A stretch of 64,000 nt of DNA from contig NZ_SJPG01000001.1 in the NCBI RefSeq assembly GCF_007859715.1, positions 1,700,728-1,764,727 of the forward strand, in the 5' to 3' direction. The stretch comes from Rubinisphaera italica. Lineage in GTDB: Bacteria; Planctomycetota; Planctomycetia; Planctomycetales; Planctomycetaceae. Shown here piece after piece: positions 46,400 through 55,898 of the stretch (position 1 is the stretch's first letter; each line of letters starts with the position of its first letter). The notes under the pieces were generated by a model. That model had not been told where the DNA came from. It was given only the letters and a program-made list of their open reading frames with translations, and did no database searches. The translations under genes and the position numbers were made by a program.

Positions 46400-46730
46400 C
46401 AGGTGATAGTGTTTCTGAATCTGCAAACTCGTGAGGCGATCGTGACGGAATCGACCTACACATCGAATTCAGCATGGATGTGCAGGCAAACCAAGAAGTT
46501 AACCGAGGAGACCAGGATCCTCATCCACAATCGAGTCATGCAATACAAAAAAAGTTTCGTGAAAATGTCGAAGAGGCGGGCATGAATACGAATCCGTTAC
46601 CAATAGCTTCGCCGAGTCTGAATGGTCGCTACGAGCGGTTTATTGAAACGATCAAGCTGGAGTGCCTCAATAAGTTTATCATGTTTGTTAAAAAAGCATC
46701 TCGATTTACCTCCTGCCTGAGGTGAATATG
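46400..46730 (+). pseudogene. Integrase-core transposase remnant, copy 4
   Basis: Reads VIVFLNLQTREAIVTESTYTSNSAWM, then a frame break, and MNTNPLPIASPSLNGRYERFIETIKLECLNKFIMFVKKAS. It matches copy 1 (24225) and copy 3 (39690). The block around the catalytic Asp is damaged. It lies 25 bp upstream of the start of the sialidase gene on the opposite strand. Confidence 0.75.
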
Positions 46731-46968
46731 GCATGGACTATTACCAATATTCTATAAAGTCATTCCGAGTGACCGGATGGTGGTATTCGATTGTTTGCGT
46801 GTCTTAAAACGAACACGTTGCAGTTCCTAATCGATGAGCCTGTATTCGCATGTAACTTCCTGCACAGTTTTTGCACCTTACGTGTTCTGGCGATCTGCAT
46901 TCAACAGCTCATCCGCGATGGCCATGTCAATGACTTTTCGGAACCTGCGATACTGGAACTGCGGTTGA
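46731..46968. other. Gap after integrase remnant
   Basis: About 240 bp without a recognisable feature on either strand. Confidence 0.3.
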
Positions 46969-47148
46969 TCATTTGTTTTCAGTTTGCTCCTCTGGATGCT
47001 GTTGATCGTATTCGTCCATGAGGACGGACGGGCAGGTTTCTTCCTGCTCGCATTGTTTGCAGATGACGCGGATCAGGTCGGTACTGCCGAGTTTTAAGTG
47101 GTTCTTCTCACACAGTTGGTACAGTTCCTTCAGGTGATTACAGACCAT
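46969..47148 (-). CDS. Small Cys-rich putative zinc-binding protein
   Basis: 59 residues from ATG 47148, which has the strong ribosome-binding site AAGGAGAGAAGC; an earlier in-frame start (47202) lacks one. The sequence MVCNHLKELYQLCEKNHLKLGSTDLIRVICKQCEQEETCPSVLMDEY shows four to five Cys (C-N-H near the start, C-x2-C-x5-C near the middle), a pattern of a small zinc-ribbon-like protein widespread in planctomycetes. Function unknown. The strong Shine-Dalgarno and conserved-looking product make it more likely a real gene than the size suggests. Confidence 0.6.
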   Translation of the reverse strand: MVCNHLKELYQLCEKNHLKLGSTDLIRVICKQCEQEETCPSVLMDEYDQQHPEEQTENK

Positions 47149-47281
47149 GCTTCTCTCCTTAATTACGTTGTTAATGAGATTGATCAATCTGCTGGATACC
47201 ATTTCCCATGTTGTAGCAGAGGTTGCATCACGGAGTTGGGCAGCATCTTTCGATGATCGTATAATGATGATCGCATAATAT

Positions 47282-47324
47282 AGACCATTTCAAATGGTTT
47301 CTGCAGTCGCTAGGACACCAAATG
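47282..47324 (+). repeat. Dispersed repeat R2, copy 1
   Basis: ATTTCAAATGGTTTCTGCAG followed by TCGC and GGACA-CAAATG recurs at 58922-58965. It contains a short inverted repeat (CCATTT/AAATGG). Confidence 0.4.
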
Positions 47325-47561
47325 TTATAAAAACGCTGCAGGGGAGGCGAGAGTTGCCGCACGAAAGCACGGCTTAAAATAAATCGAGAACAAAATTGTC
47401 AGACTTTTGAGAAGCCTGTGAAATGAGAGTTGAAGTGAGAGGAAGAGCTGATTGATCGGGCTCAGCAAATGGCAGTGAATTGAAAATAACAGATTCCCAA
47501 GCAAAATGAAAATTGAGGAGTGAATGTGATACCACTCCAACTACGGACACAGTGACGAGAA

Positions 47562-47605
47562 CTTGTCCAGAAAAGTCCAGATTGTTGTGACAAACAGCAG
47601 GGCAC
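47562..47605 (+). repeat. Dispersed 44-bp repeat, copy 3
   Basis: Shares CCAGAAAAGTCCAGATTGTT and GTGACAAACAGCAGGGCA with the copies at 8633 and 20737. It lies just past the end of the RND pump gene on the opposite strand, so here it is not upstream of a plus-strand gene. Confidence 0.35.
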
Positions 47606-47639
47606 AATCTCGAAGAATCAAACAACAGATCGATTCCGT

Positions 47640-50600
47640 TTAGCTTGTTTTCAATTTTGAGCGACGATGAATCAATGAATAGACACATGGGACAAGAACT
47701 AATGTCAATACTGTGGAGACGATCATTCCACCGAGTAGTGCTCGCGCTAGAGGAATCATCGCTTCATTGCCGGGGGCCAGTTGAAACGAGAGTGGCAGCA
47801 TGGATGCGACGAGAGTCAACGAGGTCATCAGAATAGGACGCAGGCGGATTTGAGCCGCAGAGAGGGCGGCATCGCGGGGACTGAGTCCTTCACTTCGGCG
47901 TCTATTGGCAAATTCAACTAGCAGAATTGAATTATTTACGACGACTCCAATCATCATCAATGTACCCATCAGCGACTGAATGTTGATGTATGTGTCAGTC
48001 AGGAACAAAATGACTAGCACGCCTCCCAGTCCGAGTGGTACAGCAAGCATGATGATCAGGGGATCGACAAACGAACGGAACTGAGCCATCAGGACAAGAT
48101 AGACCAGGACTCCTGCAACGATCAGTCCGATACCGAGTAGCCTCATCCCCGATTGCATCGTTTCTACGGGGCCACGAATCGTGGTAGATACACCGTTCTC
48201 AAATGTCATTCCCGCCAAAGCTTGTTCAACTTCTTTCGCGACCGAACCAATATCGCGTCCAGAAACATTCACGTGCACATCGTTGACGCGGGAAATATTG
48301 TAATGAGCAATTTCCCCCGGGATGTTGACCCGTTTGACAGTGGCGATATTCGAGAGTGGGATCGTAATCGGTCCAGAGGGCGTTTCCAGAGAAAGCGGGA
48401 TATTGCGAATTTCATCGAGTGATTGAAATTCGTTATCTTCATACTGCACGCCCATAAAGAAGTCGACACCCGATTTAGGATCAATCCAGATGGTCGGTGA
48501 GTATCCAACACTGGAACCGAGAGCCGTCAAGACGGTTTGTGCAACCTGTTCCTGATCGACACCCAGATATTTGGCCCGGGTGCGATCAACCTGCACATCG
48601 AATTGAGGATAGTCTAGCGATTGTGCAATCTGGACATCTCGGGTGCCGGGAATCTTCTGCACGACATTTACAATTCGCTCAGCCGCATCTCGGCATTGTG
48701 TCAATGTTCCTGCGGATACCTGCACACTGATTGGTGTTGGCACTCCTTCATTCAATGCCATATTGACGATGCCGCCCGAGACAAACAGAAATTCTTCCAT
48801 GGGATACTCTTCAGCCAGCTTCTCGCGGAGTTGATTCACATAGGTTTGCGTGCTGGTCTGACGACCTGACTGCTTGAGGTTCACAATCATGTAAGCGGTA
48901 TCTGGGCCGGAATTTGAACTGAGGACTGTCGAGAAGCCAGCTCCTTTGCCTACAGGAAGTCCGATATTGCTAATGATTGTTTCAATCTCATTCTCGGGAA
49001 TGATTTCCTGAATTGTCTCTTCAATTCGCTCAACCAGTTCCTCGGTTTTCAGCAGGTCTGTTCCTGGAAGAGTCTTCAATCGAATTTCAAAAGTACCGGC
49101 ATCAACATCTGGAAAGAGTTCCGAGCCGATTTGCGGCAAGAGCAGGAATGAAGAACCGACAACAAGCACAATGACCAGAACGCTGAATGCGGGAACTTTC
49201 AAAGCAATGTTCAGCGAACGTCCGTAAAGTCCAACCGGTTTTGTTTCTTTAGATTCCTCTGTTGAATCCTCAGTCGCTTTCGAACTCTGCACTTTTTCCC
49301 GGACAAATGTAGCACAGAAAGCCGGGACGACTGTCAGGGCGAGGAAGTAGGAGGCGCCTATGGTGAACGTTGCAGCCAATGAGAGTGGCTCGAAAAGATA
49401 TTTGATCATACCCGAAAGGAAAACCGCGGGAAGAAAGACCGCCAGTGTGGTGACAGTTCCTGCAAGAATGGCACCTGAAACCTCTTCGGTTCCTTCACGA
49501 GCAGCCTGCAACGGAGTTTTTCCCATTCTTTGATGACGAATCACATTTTCAACAACAACAATTCCTGCATCGACCACAGTTCCAATTGCCAGTGCGATTC
49601 CCCCAAGTGTCATGACGTTAATCGTCTGGCCGGTAAAGGCGAATCCGAGTCCACCGATTAGAATCGCAAGAACAATAATCGAAACAATAACGAGCGTGGG
49701 CAGAAAACGTCGCAGGAACAAGAACACAACTATGGCGACCAGTAATGCTCCCAGTCCAATTTGGCTGTAGAGATTCGACATCGCATTGCGGATATAATGC
49801 GACTGGTCCGAGACGAGTGTCACATCGGTCGCCTCAGGAATGTCACCTCGTTCTTTCATCTTGGGGATCTCAGAAGCAATTCCGTCGTAGATTCGATTCA
49901 CAACTTCAATCGTATTTTCGCCCGGTTCACGCAGCAGAGGACAATAGACAGAACGTTTTCCATTCACGCGAACGATATTGTATTGCAGAGCGGCATCGTC
50001 AACGACACGACCAACATCCCGGATAAAAACGGGGCGCTCGCCGCGAATAGTGATCGGAATCGCTTCAATCTCTTCGACGGTTGGCAACGTGTTGCGAGGA
50101 TGAACCTGATAATCGGTCCCTCCAATCCGAGCAGATCCCGCGGCAAGTACCAGATTCGATTTCTGCATCGCTTCAACAACATCTCTCGCACTGACGTTGT
50201 GAGCCTGCAGCTTGGCGGGATCGACATACACCATCATCTGGCGAAACTTACCGCCAAACGGATGCGGAATCTGCACACCTTTCAGGCCACCCATTTTGTT
50301 TCGCACCGCATAATAGCCGATACTGTACAATTCCGATTCGCTCAATCCTTCGCCGGAAATCGCTGCCAGAACAACGGGAAGATTTGCAGGTTCACTACGC
50401 AGGGTAAACGGCCATTCAATCCCCGGAGGCAAGTGAAACATATCACTGGCTTCGAGATTGACGATATCGTTCATCGCAGAACTCGAGTCGGCCCCCGGCT
50501 GGAAAAACACTTTGATGACAGCAGCACCGGGAATCGTTCGTGATTCCTGATGTTCAATTTTCCCCGCTAGAGTCAATGCACGTTCGACACGTGAGCTGAC

Positions 50601-50786
50601 TGACTTCTCCATATCGAGCGTTGGCAAACCAGGATACGAAAAAAAGCTGACCACAACCGGCTGCTTAAAATCGGGAAGAATATCGATCGTAATTCCCGGA
50701 ATCACTGCAGCTCCGAGTAGACAGAGCGCAATCGAGCCAGCCAGAACTGCAAAACGATTCTTCAGAGAGAAGTTGATCAGACCCAT
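47640..50786 (-). CDS. RND efflux pump inner-membrane subunit
   Basis: 1,048 residues from ATG 50786 (a TTG further upstream adds ten residues). The topology is that of AcrB/CusA-type pumps: FSLKNRFAVLAGSIALCLLGAAVIPGITIDILPDFKQPVV at the start, then two large periplasmic loops and twelve helices. TM4 reads GTVVDAGIVVVENVIRHQRMG; AcrB has two Asp here (DD) and the heavy-metal pumps have one, and this protein has one. VVNNSILLVEFANRRR in TM10 has Asn where AcrB has its Lys. It pairs with the adaptor gene (64 bp upstream) and the divergent TolC-like gene to form a tripartite pump. Substrate undecided between drugs and metals. Confidence 0.9.
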   Translation of the reverse strand: MGLINFSLKNRFAVLAGSIALCLLGAAVIPGITIDILPDFKQPVVVSFFSYPGLPTLDMEKSVSSRVERALTLAGKIEHQESRTIPGAAVIKVFFQPGADSSSAMNDIVNLEASDMFHLPPGIEWPFTLRSEPANLPVVLAAISGEGLSESELYSIGYYAVRNKMGGLKGVQIPHPFGGKFRQMMVYVDPAKLQAHNVSARDVVEAMQKSNLVLAAGSARIGGTDYQVHPRNTLPTVEEIEAIPITIRGERPVFIRDVGRVVDDAALQYNIVRVNGKRSVYCPLLREPGENTIEVVNRIYDGIASEIPKMKERGDIPEATDVTLVSDQSHYIRNAMSNLYSQIGLGALLVAIVVFLFLRRFLPTLVIVSIIVLAILIGGLGFAFTGQTINVMTLGGIALAIGTVVDAGIVVVENVIRHQRMGKTPLQAAREGTEEVSGAILAGTVTTLAVFLPAVFLSGMIKYLFEPLSLAATFTIGASYFLALTVVPAFCATFVREKVQSSKATEDSTEESKETKPVGLYGRSLNIALKVPAFSVLVIVLVVGSSFLLLPQIGSELFPDVDAGTFEIRLKTLPGTDLLKTEELVERIEETIQEIIPENEIETIISNIGLPVGKGAGFSTVLSSNSGPDTAYMIVNLKQSGRQTSTQTYVNQLREKLAEEYPMEEFLFVSGGIVNMALNEGVPTPISVQVSAGTLTQCRDAAERIVNVVQKIPGTRDVQIAQSLDYPQFDVQVDRTRAKYLGVDQEQVAQTVLTALGSSVGYSPTIWIDPKSGVDFFMGVQYEDNEFQSLDEIRNIPLSLETPSGPITIPLSNIATVKRVNIPGEIAHYNISRVNDVHVNVSGRDIGSVAKEVEQALAGMTFENGVSTTIRGPVETMQSGMRLLGIGLIVAGVLVYLVLMAQFRSFVDPLIIMLAVPLGLGGVLVILFLTDTYINIQSLMGTLMMIGVVVNNSILLVEFANRRRSEGLSPRDAALSAAQIRLRPILMTSLTLVASMLPLSFQLAPGNEAMIPLARALLGGMIVSTVLTLVLVPCVYSLIHRRSKLKTS

Positions 50787-50850
50787 AACAGTGATTTCTA
50801 ATTGAGCGAAGGACAATGAGAGCGAGTGATTGTGTTTGTGGATCTCTCCA

Positions 50851-52185
50851 TCAATTTGCTATCAACTCCACTTTCTGCCCTGTTTTGAATCGCTTGAGAT
50901 GAGCATCGATCACGACCTGACCAGCATCCAAACCTGACTGGACTTCAATAAAGTTGCCATTGTCGATTCCCGTAGTAATGTTTGTCACAGTGACCTGTTG
51001 ATTATCATCAACCACATAGACATAAGCCTGGCCGGATTCATCAAAACGAATCGCCCGGGCAGGCAGCATATTGGCGGCTACTTTCGTGTTGAGAGAAATC
51101 GAAGCCTGGCCAAACATCCCTGGCAGGTATTTTCCCTCCTGATTCTCTAACTCTGCTTCAACCAACATGGTGCGTGTGCTGGGGTCGAGATCGCCAGAGA
51201 CTCTTGTGAGAGACAGTTCAATCGGTTTTTCGCCGGAGAAGCTTGGAAATGTCAATGTGACCGTATCTCCTCGACTGGCAAAAGCGGCGTCGCCTTCGGG
51301 AATTGGAATCTGAACTCTCAGTTTTTCGACCTGACTGATCACAAACAGAGGTTTCCCCTGACCCACTTCATTCCCTTCGCGAACAAGATCGCCGGGATCA
51401 ACTGTCCGCTGTGTGACCACACCCGCAAAAGGAGCTTTCAAATTGGAATAGGCCAGCAGAACATCTAACTCTTCAAGTTGCTTTCTGGCAATTTCGGTCT
51501 CTGCCTGTGCCGCTTTGAGATCGGCTTGAGCAGATGTTGTTTTCGCCCGGGCAACATTAATGTCCGCTTCTGCGGAAATTATGGCAGATTGCATCGCCTG
51601 TTTATTGGCCCGTTCCGAGTCTCGCTTTTTACGAACTTCATCGAGCATGCGACTTTCAAGGGATTGCCTTTCGACAAGATCCTGTGTTCGACTGAATTCC
51701 GCTTCGATCGCTGCCAGAGCCGCGTCGGCCCGAGACATTTCCGATTTTGCCTGTTCCAGTTTCGCTTCAGCCGACTGGACATTCGCCTGAGCCAGTTGAA
51801 CACCGGCGGAAGCCCGGTCCTCTTCGGATTCGTTTCGTGTGATGCGAGCCTGATGAATCAGCCGCTGTTTTTCCATCTCTGGAACATCAATGATAGCCAG
51901 CGTCTTTCCAGCCTGAACGACATCTCCGATATCAACTTTCAACTCTTTGACATAGCCACTGATTTTCGCACGAATTTCTGCACGATAGTAAGCATGCACT
52001 GTCGCAGGTTGAAAGGTAGTTTGGGGAACATCCTCCTGAATAACCGCAACAGTTTTTACGGAAATGGCCTTCGCAGGTTCTTCATCCAGACTAACTGACG
52101 GACTGGCCGTGCAACCATATCCCGCAAGCAGGCAGAATTGCAGCATCAGGACACAGTGAAATAATCGACGATGTAGTTCAAACAT
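50851..52185 (-). CDS. RND efflux periplasmic adaptor (membrane fusion protein)
   Basis: 444 residues from ATG 52185, with lipoprotein-like start (LMLQFCLLAGYGCTAS). Lipoyl halves: AEIRAKISGYVKELKVDIGDVVQAGKTLAIID and YSNLKAPFAGVVTQRTVDPGDLV, separated by a long coiled coil (about 110-230; repeated AxxAExxxAxA pattern). A beta-barrel domain (FASRGDTVTLTFPSFSGEKPIELSLTRVSGDLDPSTRTMLVEAEL) and membrane-proximal domain follow. It links the pump at 47640 to an outer-membrane channel. The divergent promoter region (52186-52495) is shared with the TolC-like gene, so the three genes are probably regulated together. Confidence 0.9.
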   Translation of the reverse strand: MFELHRRLFHCVLMLQFCLLAGYGCTASPSVSLDEEPAKAISVKTVAVIQEDVPQTTFQPATVHAYYRAEIRAKISGYVKELKVDIGDVVQAGKTLAIIDVPEMEKQRLIHQARITRNESEEDRASAGVQLAQANVQSAEAKLEQAKSEMSRADAALAAIEAEFSRTQDLVERQSLESRMLDEVRKKRDSERANKQAMQSAIISAEADINVARAKTTSAQADLKAAQAETEIARKQLEELDVLLAYSNLKAPFAGVVTQRTVDPGDLVREGNEVGQGKPLFVISQVEKLRVQIPIPEGDAAFASRGDTVTLTFPSFSGEKPIELSLTRVSGDLDPSTRTMLVEAELENQEGKYLPGMFGQASISLNTKVAANMLPARAIRFDESGQAYVYVVDDNQQVTVTNITTGIDNGNFIEVQSGLDAGQVVIDAHLKRFKTGQKVELIAN

Positions 52186-52495
52186 TCCAGGAGACACTTT
52201 CCGATCAGGCAAAATAGAGAAGCATGAAATATAACTTAATGATCATCTTAAATACAAAAGCAAGGCCTGTCTGAAAGAGGATTTAAAGAGCCCCAAGTGA
52301 CACAATCGATAAACTTTACCTGAATGGAACGATCCTTTTGATCGCTTCGAGCAACATGATCAGAACTTCAAAACGGTCCAATCATTAATTTCGGCATATC
52401 TGTTTCAGCCGACATGCCGATGACAATCAGGAGAATGCTCTTATTCTATTAAGGGCACAACGATGATATCGTAACGTCACCAAGGATGGTCGTAC
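52186..52495. promoter_or_regulatory. Divergent promoter region of the RND/TolC locus
   Basis: About 310 bp between the adaptor gene (minus) and the TolC-like gene (plus), with no coding signal. No recognisable operator was found, although the arrangement requires promoters for both directions here. Confidence 0.4.
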
Positions 52496-54412
52496 ATGCG
52501 CAGTCGCTCCTACTCCTATTGGCTGATTAATGGAATCCTCTTTGGATTGTCCGGTTGTGCAGGCTCGCAGCAGTGGATGTCCAATCAAATTGAAAATCGA
52601 CCTACTGCTCCTCAAACGGCTCAGACTTCGTATTTCGCCGATCAGGCAGAAGCTCCAGGGAATGCACGATATTTGACAGTTGGGAAAGCTGTGTTACCTC
52701 AACTTGCCCAGACTCCTGTCGAACAAAAAATTCCTGCCGATCCTCTTCGACCTGCGAAATCCATTAAGTCGAACTGGGGCCAATCGAGTATTAATCTTGA
52801 CCATACTCAATCGAATGTCATGGAAATTCAACCTGTCGGGCATCGGGATCCTGCAGAACCTGAGTCGTCAATCACTGAAGATGCAACACTTACCATTAAC
52901 GGTCAAATCTACAGATTAGAACGAATCGAGAAAGCTCAGCTGCCTGAGGACGAAAAATCTGAATCCGAATTTCGACAACAGATTCAACTCGTTGGTAAAA
53001 AAGCACACGTCAAAACTGCAGCTCAGACAATTCCTGCTACTGCTCCACTCCCACTTGAGGTGACAGAAGGGAGTCAGCTGGAGTTGACCGGCCATTCGAA
53101 AACATCATCTGCTAACTACATGCAAATGAATCTGCCCACGGCTTTGTCGATGGTCAGCGGACAGCATCCGGCAGTCGGTTTTGCCCAGTGGCGAGTTCAG
53201 GAAGCTTACGCACAACTGGATCGAGCGAATGTGCTCTGGCTGCCCTCAATTCAGCCAGGTTTCAGCTTTGACAATCATGATGGTAATTATCAAGCCAGCA
53301 ATGGTGCGATTGTCGATGTGAATCGAAACTCGTTTCAGTTTGGCTTAGGTTCAGGAGCCACTGGGGCAGGGACAACTCCCCGCCCGGGAATCGTCGCTCA
53401 GTTTCATATGGCAGATGCATTATTCCAACCTGAAATTGCCGAAAAAACGGCCTGGGCTCGAGGTCATGCCGCCAATGGAGTTGTCAATGAACAGTTACTG
53501 CGGGTTTCACTGTCATATTTGAATCTTCTGGAAGCCGAGCAGGATTTAAGAATTGTTCTGGAGTCGCGGGAGCGAACGCTCGGTCTGTCCAAACTGACAG
53601 AAGATTTTGCGGCCACAGGCCAGGGATTACAGGCGGATGCGGATCGTCTGCAGACGGAATTGCAGTTGATTGAGAATCGTGTCGCGATGGCTCAGGAAAA
53701 GGTGGACGTCGCCTCGGCTCGGTTAGCAGAAGCACTGAGTCTCGATGCCTGCCAGCAGATTGTGCCCATGGATGTCACGGTCCTGCCGATTGATCTCGTC
53801 TCTCTGGAGACTGAGAAATGCTGCCTGATTAGCACTGGGCTTTCGAATCGACCTGAACTCAAGGAAGCTCAGGCCCTCGTTGCTGCAGCCAATGAGCAAT
53901 ACAAACGTCAAAAATATGCTCCCTTTGTCCCCAGTATTCTACTCGGATTCAGCACTTCTGGTTTCGGAGGGGGACCGGGGAATAGCATTAAAAATATCGA
54001 TAATCGATTAGATTTCGACGCACTGCTTTCGTGGGAAGTACGAAATCTTGGTTTTGGAGAAGGAGCCGCTCGCAGAGAGCAGGAATCTCGTTATCAGCAA
54101 GCCAAATTCAGTAAAGTCCGCGTCCTCGATCAGGTTGCACGGGAAGTTTCAGAAGCCCATTCTCAAGTTCTGCATCGAGCAGGTCGAATTCGCATTACAC
54201 AAAAAGCGATTGAGTCCGCCCAGAATTCTTACGAACGTAACCTGAGTCGAATTCGAGATGGACAGGGCTTACCGTTGGAAGTTCTGCAATCTGTCCGAGC
54301 CTTGGAAGATGCCCGACGAGCTTATCTGGAAGCTGTGATCGAATATAACGAAGCTCAGTTTCAACTGCAGTGGGCACTCGGCTGGCCTATCCACGCACCG
54401 TACAACACATAG
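52496..54412 (+). CDS. TolC-family outer-membrane efflux lipoprotein with long N-terminal extension
   Basis: A 638-residue protein. The start MRSRSYSYWLINGILFGLSGCAGSQ has a lipobox (GLSGC), so it is a likely lipoprotein. Residues about 25-200 are a low-complexity, Pro/Gln/Glu-rich extension not normal for TolC. The channel part follows (LPTALSMVSGQHPAVGFAQWRVQEAYAQLDRANVLWLPSIQPG, the first OEP helix) with repeated helices up to ALGWPIHAP. OEP helices of about 200 residues are duplicated as usual. Product length exceeds the usual 430-480 by about 160. It would be the outer-membrane channel for the RND pump encoded divergently. Confidence 0.88.
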   Translation: MRSRSYSYWLINGILFGLSGCAGSQQWMSNQIENRPTAPQTAQTSYFADQAEAPGNARYLTVGKAVLPQLAQTPVEQKIPADPLRPAKSIKSNWGQSSINLDHTQSNVMEIQPVGHRDPAEPESSITEDATLTINGQIYRLERIEKAQLPEDEKSESEFRQQIQLVGKKAHVKTAAQTIPATAPLPLEVTEGSQLELTGHSKTSSANYMQMNLPTALSMVSGQHPAVGFAQWRVQEAYAQLDRANVLWLPSIQPGFSFDNHDGNYQASNGAIVDVNRNSFQFGLGSGATGAGTTPRPGIVAQFHMADALFQPEIAEKTAWARGHAANGVVNEQLLRVSLSYLNLLEAEQDLRIVLESRERTLGLSKLTEDFAATGQGLQADADRLQTELQLIENRVAMAQEKVDVASARLAEALSLDACQQIVPMDVTVLPIDLVSLETEKCCLISTGLSNRPELKEAQALVAAANEQYKRQKYAPFVPSILLGFSTSGFGGGPGNSIKNIDNRLDFDALLSWEVRNLGFGEGAARREQESRYQQAKFSKVRVLDQVAREVSEAHSQVLHRAGRIRITQKAIESAQNSYERNLSRIRDGQGLPLEVLQSVRALEDARRAYLEAVIEYNEAQFQLQWALGWPIHAPYNT

Positions 54413-54416
54413 ACGG

Positions 54417-54582
54417 ATGGCGAGGTAGAGCTTTTCCAAAGGAGGAACTCAATCCAGCTAATGTTTCTGTTCTGGGTTTCCTGCTTGGGGACAAAGAGGC
54501 TGGTCCTTTCAAGTTGGAGGTCGATTGGATCAAGGTGAAGTCGTTGAAACTATTACTGACAGTCGATTCATTGGATTCATGA
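54417..54582 (+). pseudogene. CIA30-domain C-terminal fragment
   Basis: The frame reads RGRAFPKEELNPANVSVLGFLLGDKEAGPFKLEVDWIKV, which fits the end of the CIA30 (NDUFAF1-like) beta-sandwich (GFLL-DK-AGPF-LE-DWI). No start or N-terminal half is present; it is in the same frame as the preceding TolC-like gene stop. It lies 5 bp after that gene. Confidence 0.55.
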
Positions 54583-54675
54583 TCACATCAAATCATTCGG
54601 CGGCGATTCCAGTCAGCGGTTCTTGATGGACAACTCGAACCACATCATTCAAGTTGGCTATGACAATTTCTTTGC

Positions 54676-55068
54676 TTAGCGGACTGAAGCAAAGCCCATT
54701 GCCATGATTACTGCTAGAAGGATTAAGGGTATTGCGGCAAGATAAGCAAGACCAGAAACGATATAAACCATTTTTCTGATTCTCACTGAATTGTGAATCC
54801 ATCCTGCAATCGATCCGACGATCAAAATGATCGGAATTGGTATGAACAAAAAAGAGAAGAGTTCATGTACTCTGAAAGTCCATCTGATGATATGACCACC
54901 AACAAAAACGATCCCAAGATTTAACAATGACCATAAAAGAGCGATGCCAAGTGATTTCCAGAAGACTAATGTAGTACATTCTCTTCTGCATAATTCCGCC
55001 AATTCCTGTGCAGTCCAGTTTACTTTCATGGCAGACACATTCTTTTCTGGCTTGAAGTCAGATCGCAT
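54676..55068 (-). CDS. Small membrane protein, unknown
   Basis: 130 residues (or about 117 from the Met at 55029, which follows AAAGAATG). Three hydrophobic helices are visible: SLGIALLWSLLNLGIVFVGGHIIRW (about 38-62), LFSFLFIPIPIILIVGSIAGWI (about 70-91) and MVYIVSGLAYLAAIPLILLAVIMAMGF (about 100-126). No family recognised. It is not in an operon with its neighbours. Confidence 0.5.
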   Translation of the reverse strand: MRSDFKPEKNVSAMKVNWTAQELAELCRRECTTLVFWKSLGIALLWSLLNLGIVFVGGHIIRWTFRVHELFSFLFIPIPIILIVGSIAGWIHNSVRIRKMVYIVSGLAYLAAIPLILLAVIMAMGFASVR

Positions 55069-55192
55069 TTGTTTTATTGCAGGATAACGACTTCCCGATT
55101 CCTACCTATTTGAAAATCATTTTCAAATTCAATTTTGCGACACGATTATTTGGAGTCAGAATAACGATCCTCAATTGAGTAGTTTTCACTCT

Positions 55193-55690
55193 TTAGTGTT
55201 TACCAGTAAAAGCCTTCTTGATCGCTGAATGGTGATGAACTTTCAACTCCTCAAGTTGCAACTCGGACTGGGAAAGGATCAACGAGAAATCGAAATCCTT
55301 TAAGCGGACATCAGCAATGCCCAGTGAGTTGAGCGTTACCCATAAAGCGATCCGTTCTTGTGCCACAGCCATCATTGCTTCAAGTTCTACAACCCGACTC
55401 AGGTCCGAATATTCCATAAGTGAATCATTGAGTTTGAGTCGTCCAATTTTCTCGGCGAGCCATGCCGCTCCCTGTTTCAGCTGCCCTTGGATGCTCACTT
55501 CATAGTCCAAGCATTGGAAAACCTTCTCAACAATCTCCTTTTGCGATCGGAGATCGGACAGGAATTGTTTTAAGAAGGAACCAAGTTCTGAATGAAGATT
55601 GCTGTGATGACAGCGTTCGATGAGTTCCATTTCCCCAACAATCATCGACAAATGATCGTCCAGATAAATCCGCATTCGCTTTTCGTACAT
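55193..55690 (-). CDS. All-helical protein, unknown function
   Basis: 165 residues without signal or membrane segment. It is predicted to be mostly helical, with an early YLDDHLSMIVGEMELIERCHHSNLHSELGSFLKQFLSDLRSQKEIVEKVF and a late LSRVVELEAMMAVAQERIALWVTLNSL, which suggests a four-helix bundle similar in shape to ferritin-like or DUF892-type proteins. E-x2-H pairs that bind metal are not clearly placed. It lies upstream of the cytochrome gene on the opposite strand. Confidence 0.55.
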   Translation of the reverse strand: MYEKRMRIYLDDHLSMIVGEMELIERCHHSNLHSELGSFLKQFLSDLRSQKEIVEKVFQCLDYEVSIQGQLKQGAAWLAEKIGRLKLNDSLMEYSDLSRVVELEAMMAVAQERIALWVTLNSLGIADVRLKDFDFSLILSQSELQLEELKVHHHSAIKKAFTGKH

Positions 55691-55898
55691 GGATGAACTC
55701 GCTTTGAATAACAGGGTTCACGTCAATTTATTGTGTCAGGGTCAGGCGTGATCAGTCTATTTACCAATCACACAAATACTTCTAATCCCGTTCTGCTGAT
55801 TTCGCATTGTTTGAATCTCAGTTAATATCACAGTACGTTTCCAATCTAACGCATGAAATGGAGTTTGGAGAATAATATTGTCGGCTCAAGGATTTCAG

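Noticed and set aside
49761..50543. A 260-residue plus-strand frame opposite the RND pump
   Set aside because: The pump frame has strong family motifs through the whole region; the opposite frame has none.
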